Assembly: GCA_037783415.1 (NCBI GenBank)
Contig: JAZGTN010000059.1
Location: forward strand, 2,666,001-2,730,000
DNA from: Leptasterias polaris
Taxonomy: Eukaryota > Echinodermata > Asteroidea > Forcipulatida > Asteriidae
Reading direction: 5' to 3'
Length of the DNA stretch: 64,000 nt
Below the pieces are notes generated by a model. The model was given only the letters and a program-made list of their open reading frames with translations, was not told the origin of the DNA and ran no database searches. A program made the position numbers and the translations under genes. Every line of letters starts with the position of its first letter. The first letter of the stretch is position 1. Positions 55,849 to 64,000 of this stretch are shown here, one piece after another.

Positions 55849-57794
55849 AGAAAAGGAAAATGAAGACATGTCTGTTGGTCTCTGTTAAATAACGGTTTAT
55901 TTGTACAAAAAAACCATTAAACATAATAGCAAATGTGTTTAACAAGTAAAACTATAGACCATTCAGACTTCAAACCATAAAGTAGTTTAACATTAGAAAG
56001 TTACAAAATAATTAAAACTATTTAACAGAAATATGGGTCCTTTATTTGAAGTATAAATCAATTGACAGTATTTTTGACCACATGAGGGCGCTTTCAACGA
56101 CGAATCGCATTGCATCACAAACAGTTCGCTTTGCTGGTTTGCATTACATAAGTTTGCATTACACACGCCCTCGCAAGGTCAAAAATTAGTTACGTGTTTT
56201 TCTTGTCTATCTTATTTAAGCAAAAATAATATCCAAGTTGTTTTATAATAACAAAACTAAGTAATAATTCTTAAATGTAATAGAAGTGGTTTTAAAATAT
56301 CAAGTTGACTTAAGTTTTAACTCAAATTCACCTTTATCACATTTCAAGTACCATTATTAAACAATACGTTTCTCAAGCGAGGCTGCTCTTATGCACTTTT
56401 TAGACGCATCGATCATAATTAATAGCATGTAGATAATATTGTGTAGATAATATTGTGCAGTTAATTTCTCACATTTAACTTTTCAATTTCATAGACAGTT
56501 CTTGACTGAAACTTTTATTAGTTATGTAATGTTAGTGGGAGACACTTTAGAACCCAAGTGTCAAATTTGTGTACTTTAGATAAACTATAAATCATAGATG
56601 GTAATTTTCTTTCCTAATTAAAATCCCAGTATGCTTCTTTTTAATGTGATCATTTATTTTAGTAATTTTAAGCAAACATAATAAGTTATTAGTTTTCAGA
56701 TGTTAGTGGTGATATTTATTGAATTTAAAAAAGCAAACCGTAATAAGTTGTTTTGTTAAACGAACTTTGTTGTCAATGAAGCCCTAACTACAAATCATAT
56801 ATAATTTTTATAAATTAAATGGTTTAAACGTGTTAACATATTTATTATTTATTCCCCCCCCCCTCCAGCTTTCTCAATTATCTCCCCCCCCCCCAGCATT
56901 CTCCATAATAACATGTTTTTCTGTATTCCATTTAAAAGAGAGTATACTGGTATTATATATTGATAAACATGTATTGTCATAATCTTGTTAATTTGGAAAG
57001 CATGTCATATGTATATTTGTATGTGAGTTATGGATAAATAAAATAATAACACATTCCAGTGTATTTACACAGGTCTGTAGACAGACAATAATGTTTGATT
57101 TATATACAAACAAACACTTTGATATTGGTCGCAATACTGTGACTTAATGTCTGCCGGACTCACAATTTACCACCATCTTTGTTAACAAAGACAAAGTTTC
57201 AAATTCTTGTTAGTGATCTACAAAATAACATGTAGGCCTAGATAATATTGTGCATTTAATTTTAAATATTTAACTATTCAAAGACAGTTCATGACTAAAA
57301 ACGTTTGTGTAATAATTGCATTAATATAGGTATGTTTATTATTTATTTTGCAATAAATAAAACATCACCTGAGGTTTGAGTTTTAGATCCTCAAGCTGAA
57401 AGTAAATCATGTAATAAAACTGTAGGCCTAATAATAATGATGATAAATAATTATCTGTTAGAGTGTTATAAGAATGTTAGCCTATACTGTTGAGAGTTAC
57501 TTTAATTCAACTGAGAAGTTAGAAAGTAATCCATTGGTAGTTTCATTAGTTTAATTAATCATGAATAACAAAAAGTAATTCTACATGTACAAGTAGGTCT
57601 AAGTTATTCAATAGAAATAGAATTAAGAGAGCATGTACTTACTGATATTCATACATTAATTGTTTTTGTTAGTAATCATAACTGTTAGGAAAGTGTTAAT
57701 CTACAAGTAGGCCTGGCTTATTTAAAGGGGCTATTTTTTCCTCTCCTTTTTGGGGGTAACTGTCATTTTATGTAAACAAATAATTAGGCAGTCT

Positions 57795-57856
57795 TCATTT
57801 TGCTTTTATAGTAATTTTAATCAAATCATAGGTTTTTTTCATTTGTTAATGGTGAA
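57795..57856. repeat. 62-bp exact direct repeat, copy 1
   Basis: TCATTTTGCTTTTATAGTAA through TTGTTAATGGTGAA is identical to 58615-58676, in otherwise diverged sequence. Confidence 0.9.
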
Positions 57857-58614
57857 CCCCAATTCCCAACATTAATTTCTTTGTCTCACCTTTGATTTCA
57901 TGAGATGAACATTAAGTAAACTTATTATATGTAAACATGTTATACTTTTAAAAAGGGCAAATGTTAACCACTTGTTGTACCTTATATAAACATTGACAGT
58001 TGGGTGTCAGCCTATAGTTTATCATTGTTATTTTTAATATTGTTAAGTGTAAGATAGTTCTAAAAAAATAATTTCATTTAAGTTAGAACTCTAATTCAAA
58101 TTGAAACTAGAGCAATAATGTCGCTTTACTTGAAATATGTATAAATGTTGTCAAATAAATTGTAATCCATTTAATAATGCTGAACAATATCATCAATTGC
58201 ATTTATTTGAAATTATAGAGCTAGATTTTGCATTCGTGTAATTTGGGGGATAAAATATACCCCCCCCCAAAAAAATTGTAAGATATGTTGAATGTCTGAT
58301 AAATTTTATAACATTGGTGGATTTTATTACCAAACCTGTTTTATAGAATGTTAGTAGGTGCCACATTGTCTTTATCATATATGTATTGTAAAGTTCATGA
58401 ATTACATACATAGATACTAACTTTTATTATTTATTTAATGTTAGTTTTGTGGAAATTGTGCAATTCCTTTTGATAAGACGTGTATTTTTAATAGATAAAG
58501 GGGTGAATGTATTAATTTTTAAAGCAAGTAATTAGTGCCAAGCCCAAGGAAATATTTTATTATAGTTGTAATTTGTCTTCTGATTAAAAAATAAGTATGC
58601 TACTTTTTATCCGG

Positions 58615-58676
58615 TCATTTTGCTTTTATAGTAATTTTAATCAAATCATAGGTTTTTTTCATTTGTTAATGGTGAA
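58615..58676. repeat. 62-bp exact direct repeat, copy 2
   Basis: Second copy, 820 bp downstream of the first. Flanks differ on both sides. Confidence 0.9.
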
Positions 58677-59269
58677 ATTTAATGGAATTTTAATAACTAA
58701 ATCAGAATGAGTTGTTTTGTAAAGCCCCGTCTAGAAAACATTAATTTTGTATGTCATAACATAAAGTAACATGTTTTAGTATTATATCCTTGTTTAATTC
58801 CAAAATTTGTCATTTTTGGGTAACAAGAAAATTATTTCCCCCCTCATCATTCTAGCCTTCTCCAAAACTGTTCATTTTTTATGTGGTTTAGAATTTTTAT
58901 TTTATTTTTCAATCTCATATATCATTTAATTTTTTTTAATACATTATTTCTTGTGGTTTTGTTTACATTTTTTAGTGAGTTATGGAGAAATAATAACAAT
59001 AATTACAACACATTCCGCGGCATTTTCACAGATTTTGTGGACTTACAATAATGTCTTCTTTCGATACCGACAAAAACTCTAGTATTGGCTGCAACATTTT
59101 AACGTGCGATGACTTTATATCCGCACGAATCACGCTCCAACCCATCAGCAGCAGCATCACTTCTATACTTAACGCTTATAAAACAAAGCGAATTCTAAAA
59201 ATGTAAACTCATTTCAGGGCAAAAATTACTACGGCAAAGTTACTGTATATACCACTGTTAAAGCTCAAC

Positions 59270-60150
59270 ACCACAAACAGTAAAATAAATATTTGATAAG
59301 TACACCATTGCAAGCATTTTAATTCAGTGAATTTTTCCACTATCATCCTGGTAAGCTTAGTTCAAAGCAGGGCCACCACGAGCAGGTCTCAGGATACCAG
59401 CCCCAACACGCTTTCCAGATCGCTAGGGCCATTGCACCTCCTGATTAGGAAAGGTCCGGTACGCCACCCCAAGGTTGGCGAACCAGTCCCTAAGGCAGTC
59501 CCCTACTGTAGTAACGCGGTCCACTAGCCTCAACGGCCAAAGACTAGGGACTACTCATGGTTCGGTCAACCATGTGTGATCACACCGGAACCATCCAACG
59601 GAGCATCTTTAGGAGCATCTTTAGGATCAACCACCGACTGTTACTCCGGCCAGGAGTAGGACCCCACATGCCACGTGCAAGTGTCCAGGTCCCTTTAACG
59701 CATCGGAATTTTCTGTGTTTGTATACCACCATCGATTCCGAATCCACGCACAACAAATCAAAAAAACACCGCCCAACAAATCGAAAACTTCGCACATCAA
59801 ATCGAGAGAAAAAAACTCCGCCCAACAAATCGAAAACTCCGCTCCACAAGGCTCTCAGACCTCCAATTGCTGAGCGCATAAAAATGCGTAAGTGCTTGCT
59901 TGCAATGGTGTACTTATTTACAAGTAATTAACTGTACAGTGCTGCAAAAACAGCCCACTATACGACGAAAACATCAAAACAACAAAACTAACACATCTAC
60001 AATATCTTACTGTTGATAACAACAACTTGCTTTGTCGTTCATCCATGGTTGCTAGATGTACAACTAAGATGTCTTGATGATAGTGATGTTTACATACGCG
60101 TTGCTCTCCTTTATGCCCTGTAGCCTTCAAGGTGTAGTGGGGATTCCCTC
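59270..60150. repeat. Decayed third copy of part of the arm
   Basis: TATCATCCTGGTAAGCTTAG and AAAGCAGGGCCACC match 3455-3490 of the left arm in the same orientation; TTGCAAGCATTTTAATT and GCTTGCTTGCAATGGTGTAC also match in order (3425-3440, 3635-3660). Between them, 59380-59850 is inserted CpG-richer sequence containing four 21-23-bp units of the type CCCAACAAATCGAAAAC. The 124-codon frame at 59557 is not supported as a gene. Confidence 0.45.
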
Positions 60151-60289
60151 TGCACTTGATTTCAAGGAACTATTAGCGACATCTCTGGCTCTGAAAGGTC
60201 AAGTTTAAAGATAAGCAATTCTATGTTAGCCAACAATTTCAATTTGCAAAATACAATGCAGGGGTGATTAAAACTGGTGAGGCCCCACT

Positions 60290-60600
60290 CCTCCAGTGAT
60301 GCATGATCAGTTTTTCTTTACAGTGTGTTGTGCAATGCACGTAAAAGAACCCAGTGCACTTATCGAAAAGAGAAGGGGTTTGCCCCGGTGTTCCTGGTTT
60401 GATTGGCTGCATATTGCGCCACAGCACCTTGTAAACCATTACATGGTGCTATGTAAAGAAATAGGTCTCAAAATTCAAAAAGTAGCTCCACATATATACC
60501 TTGCAGGAAAATACTGACTGTTGAAGCGCCTTGAGCGTCACTGAGTGACGGATATGAGCGCTATATAAGAAGCCACTATTATTATTATTATTATTATAAG
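60290..60600 (+). repeat. Dispersed SINE/LINE-tail element with (ATT)n
   Basis: Same family as 30160-30365, here complete to its 3' end: GAGCGTCACTGAGTGACGGA, GAGCGCTATATAAGAAGCC, then ATTATTATTATT. Such ends are typical of LINE-mobilised SINEs or 5'-truncated LINEs in marine deuterostomes. Confidence 0.75.
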
Positions 60601-60659
60601 ACATCATGTGTTTGTTTTTTGTTTGAGCTTTTAACCAAGTCTTTTCTTATTCTTTGTTT

Positions 60660-62640
60660 TCATGAAAGGTAGACCTATAGTAATCTGTGAGAAAAAAGGG
60701 GGAGAACTGCCTAAGGAATACACTAAAACTATATCAGTGTCGCCTCTTTCACTGGCTAACAAGCTCCCTCGAAGCTCCCTAGAAAACCAAGTTCCCGAAC
60801 ATTGTCCCACTGTAATGACTGCCGTGGGGGCTAGCTGGAAGTAGAAGTTCAGGTAATCTAGCGTCACTGGAGTTCAAACAGCTATAATGCAAAGAAAAGC
60901 TTCAATGGTCTTCCGTGACTGTGAGCGAATAACAACGCAGGAGCAACTGTTTTATTTTAAATTCTTCGGCCCCTGTAGGCTTTGGAACAAGAAACACCAC
61001 AGTGGTTGTCCCTAGGAAAGAGACCGGTAGGAGTAACGCTGTGACTAGTCCAATGATTGGTAGCAACGCTGCCATTACAGAGGGGAAACTGCCCAAAGAG
61101 AACACACTAGAACTATAGCAGTGTGCCTCTTATGACAGCCAGTATGTTCCCATTGTCACCCATAAACCGACTGTAATGACTGCCATGGGGGCTAGCCGGT
61201 AGAAGAAGTTGCATTAATTGCTACTTCAAGGGGCAAAGAAAATCTTCGGTGGACTTGCATAACTGTGAGGCCATAGGCAGTGCCAGAGCAAACATTTTCT
61301 TAAAATCTTTGGCCCCCTGTAGGCTTTGGAACAAAAATGCCACAGGACAGTGGTTGTCAGTTCTCTAAAGCCATTTAGGAATGAGACTTGCTGTAGACTC
61401 GTCAGGCGATTGGCAGCGATGCCGAAGATGGGGGGGGGGGGGGGGACTACACGAAGAGAGGACACACTATAGTGGTGTCACCTCTTACAATGGCCAGTTT
61501 GTCCCTTTCTCCCCTGGCAGAGTCTGAATAGAATGATCACCGCCATGGGGGCTAGCCAGTAAAGAAAAAGCTCCGGTAATTGCCACTCCAAGGGGCCCTG
61601 GAAAACTTCAGTAGCCTTGGGTGACTGTGTGGCAATAGCAATGTCAAGGCAACAGTTTTAAAAGAATCTTTGGCCCCTGTTGGTTTAAGAAACACCATAG
61701 TGGTAGCAAGTTCTCTGAAACCAATTAGAGTTAAACTCTGTTGAGTCATCAAGCAATCGGCAGCGATTCCGCCGATAGAGGGGGGAACATGAAGAGGACA
61801 CACTAGAACTAAAGTAGCTTCTTAAAACGCTACTACATTCCCTTTCCTCACTGGAGTCCAAACAGCTACAATGACTAAAAACCATGGGGCCCAGGAAATC
61901 TTCGGTGGCCTTGCATGACTGTAGGGCAATACCGACACCAGACCAACCGCTTGTTTTTAAATGTTTGGCCCTTGTAGGCTTTGGAACAAGAAACACCACA
62001 GTGATTGTCAGTTCTCTAAAGACCTGCAGGAGTAAAATTGTGGAATTGTCCAGCAATTAAAGCAGTGATGCTGCTGTTACATGGGAGAGCTTCCCAAAGA
62101 GAACACACTAGAACTATAGCAGGGTCGCATCTTATGCTGGCCAGTATGTTTCCTTTCTCCCTGGACTGTGAGGCAATGGCTTTGCCCAAGCAACAGTCTT
62201 TTTAAAGACGAAATATTTGGCCCTTTGTAAGCTTTGGAACAAGAAACTCCATGGAAACAACCAATTAGGAGTAACTCTGTCTAGCTATCAAGCGATCGGC
62301 AGCGATTCCCCCGATAGCTGGGAAATTACATGAAGAGGACACACTAGAACTAAAGTAACCTCTTAAAACAACAGTACATTCCCTTCCATGGACTAGCCCA
62401 GCAACTTGCAGTTGATGCTGCCATTACATGGGAGAGCTGGCCAAAGAGAACACACTAGAACTATAGTAGTGTCATCTTATGCTGGCCAGTATGTTTCCTT
62501 TCTCCCCAGAGTCCCCCCGGCTGCAATTACTACCATTAGGTAGCTAGCCAGTAGCGGGAGTTTTAGTAATTGCCACTCCAAGGGGCAAAGAAATCCTTTG
62601 GTGGCCTTGCGTGACTGTGAGGCAACGGCAACACCGGAGC

Positions 62641-62671
<31 letters not shown>

Positions 62672-64000
62672 TGCTTGGCCCTGAGGAGGACACACTAGAA
62701 CTATAGCGGTTTTGCCTCTTCACTGGCCATTATGTTCCCTTTCTCCCCTGGAGTCCGCACAGCTGTAATGAATCAATCAGGGATGCCAGTGACTCTTTCC
62801 TTCAGAGCCTGAAAAAAATTCGCTGCGAAGGAAAGGGGATCACCGCCCCCCCCTTTCCTTCGCTGCGAAGGAAAGGGGGTCACCGCCCCCCCCCCCCAGA
62901 CCAAAAAACAATAAAAAACATAACAGCGATTTTTGTTTATATAAAACATAAAGAAAAAGAAAACTCCAGCCACCGCCAATTAAACCTATTCTTTACCCCT
63001 CGATCAATTTGTTTCAAATTAGCTTCTCTTTCAACATCCATAATGACTCAATGGTAACGCCAAAAACTCAGTCGGTATGTCTCAATGGTAAAGCCAATCG
63101 TCCGCGAAACAAAATTCTCAGAGCGATTTCATGTACGGTCCAAAGATCGTGTATGGATGTACACACAAAATACATCAATACATACCATACGGCACCACGC
63201 ACACATTCGACAGAAAAGTCTAGTCTTCGCTCAATACTTCCGGCATTTACAATACATGTACGAACGCTTGAGGGCGCTTTCAAAACATATTATCATTAAA
63301 CACGAGTCGCTCCAAACGAGCGCCGGAAATCTGTTTTCAATAAAATATATTTTCTCCGGCCAGATGAAATACGAAGCGCCGGATTGGGGAAAATTTGAAA
63401 AAGCCGGAATAGCCGGAAAACTGGCATCCCTGCTCAATGGGGGCTAGCCAATAAGGAGTACCTCTGTTGACTTCCCAGCTATTGGCAGCGATGCTACGAA
63501 TAGAGAGAGGAACTGCCTGAAGAGGACACTCTAGATCGAACTATAGCGGTTTTGCCTCTTCACTGGCCATTATGTTCCCTTTCTCCTCTGGAGTCCGTAC
63601 AGCTGTAATGAATCAATGGGGGCTAGCATAAGGAGTACCTCTGTTGACTTCCCAGCTATTGGCAGCGATGCTATGAATAGAGAGGGGAACTGCCCAAAGA
63701 GTAAACACTAGAACTATTCATTCCTTGCACGGTCAGCCAATTGCATGTAGAGCCTTGAATTGGGAACAGCAGTGAATAGAAGCAACGATAACTCTGTATT
63801 GTCACTGTAATGGAGTGATACTTTCATCCGAATAGATGCATAAACACAATACGAATGAAGCATGAAGCAGAGGCTCTACACGCACATACAGGGCGGATCC
63901 ATGCAAGTAGAGAAAGCAGTGTGGCATCTTACAATAGCCAATGTTCCCTTTCTACTCCAGAGCCTGAACAGCTGAAATGACTGCTGTTTGGGGCTGGCCG
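60660..64000. repeat. 250-355-bp satellite array (about ten units, open at the window end)
   Basis: Recurring words in fixed order: CTTTGGAACAAGAAACACCA (60981, about 61326, 61979, about 62231), GCGATCGGCAGCGAT, AACACACTAGAACTATAG, CCAGTATGTTCCCTTTCTCC, CATGGGGGCTAGCC and GACTGTGAGGCAATAGC. Units vary by indels. Overlapping open frames on the minus strand are by-products. The array runs off the window end. Confidence 0.85.
62778..63432. mobile_element. 655-bp MITE inserted in the satellite
   Basis: Starts CAGGGATGCCAG and ends CTGGCATCCCTG. The satellite word GAATCAATGGGGGCTAGC, intact at about 63609, is split here, leaving ATCAAT (62772-62777) and CTCAAT (63433-63438). It has two near-identical CCTTTCCTTCGCTGCGAAGG blocks near its left end and a CCGG-rich right end like the element at 6140-7088. 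No transposase. Confidence 0.8.

Larger units (their letters stand above)
55850..59260. other. AT-rich interval, no gene seen
   Basis: Strongly AT-rich with poly-C runs (56852, 56886, 58259). Parts of 56430-57250 and 58800-59150 look like diverged tandem copies (TAGATAATATTGTGCA; GACAGTTCTTGACT; GTTATGGATAAATAA). No frame with coding features. Confidence 0.5.

Noticed and set aside
59557..59931. 124-codon plus-strand frame as a host gene
   Set aside because: It contains short tandem repeats (CCCAACAAATCGAAAAC type), is overlapped by an open frame on the other strand, and has no recognisable domain.
61226..62056. Overlapping minus-strand frames with FRELTTTVV-type similarity to each other
   Set aside because: They follow the satellite units; similarity is due to the repeat, and frames are broken by indels from unit to unit.

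Overview
This is eukaryotic, intron- and transposon-rich DNA, most likely from a marine deuterostome invertebrate. An echinoderm such as a sea star is my best guess, at moderate confidence. The hints are tRNA-derived SINEs, ATGTAC-rich simple sequence, abundant AGGCCTA words, a piggyBac relative, a CR1/L2-like LINE with a TAA tail, and many short DNA-transposon derivatives. There is no bacterial-style gene organisation and no compact gene with a clear host function. Nearly all the open frames are short or are by-products of repeats.

The main architecture is a large imperfect head-to-head inverted duplication. Base 1 pairs with about base 55557. The outer arms (1-4523 and about 50100-55557) are very similar. 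Inside them lie two divergently oriented arrays of exon-like units about 100 bp long: the left array on the minus strand (15956 down to 4386), the right on the plus strand (about 31300 to 50251). The units form four related classes, called A, B, C and T here. Most have AG/GT boundaries, and the best have open peptides such as the class C motif MSLSDEVYLSKSR. Their introns repeatedly carry an antisense tRNA-like module. I do not recognise the gene family.

The centre (16-31 kb) is a nest of mobile DNA: a truncated LINE inside a larger inverted repeat, two identical 397-bp SINE-containing blocks, a TA-flanked mariner-like element holding a TTAA-flanked element, a 2-kb fold-back carrying a divergent first-exon-like sequence, a perfect 128-bp palindrome, a 431-bp MITE with a 9-bp target duplication, and a degenerate piggyBac element itself hit by a 166-bp MITE.

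The right array is interrupted twice. At 35938-38802 sits an element with long terminal inverted repeats; its sister copy is in the left array at 4524-8496. At 39932-49222 sits the most striking feature: roughly 210 copies of a 24-bp unit whose core is the RNA polymerase III A-box of the intronic tRNA-like module. This minisatellite is split by a 3.8-kb fold-back element built of CTGCAGTAAAAC-type repeats. Because 24 is divisible by three and the consensus lacks stops, it is open in several frames on both strands.

Right of the inverted duplication (55.6-60.2 kb) is AT-rich DNA with tRNA-like modules and a decayed third copy of part of the arm. From 60.6 kb to the window end is a 250-355-bp satellite interrupted by a 655-bp MITE. 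Coordinates of repeat ends and exon units are read by eye. Identities were not computed.
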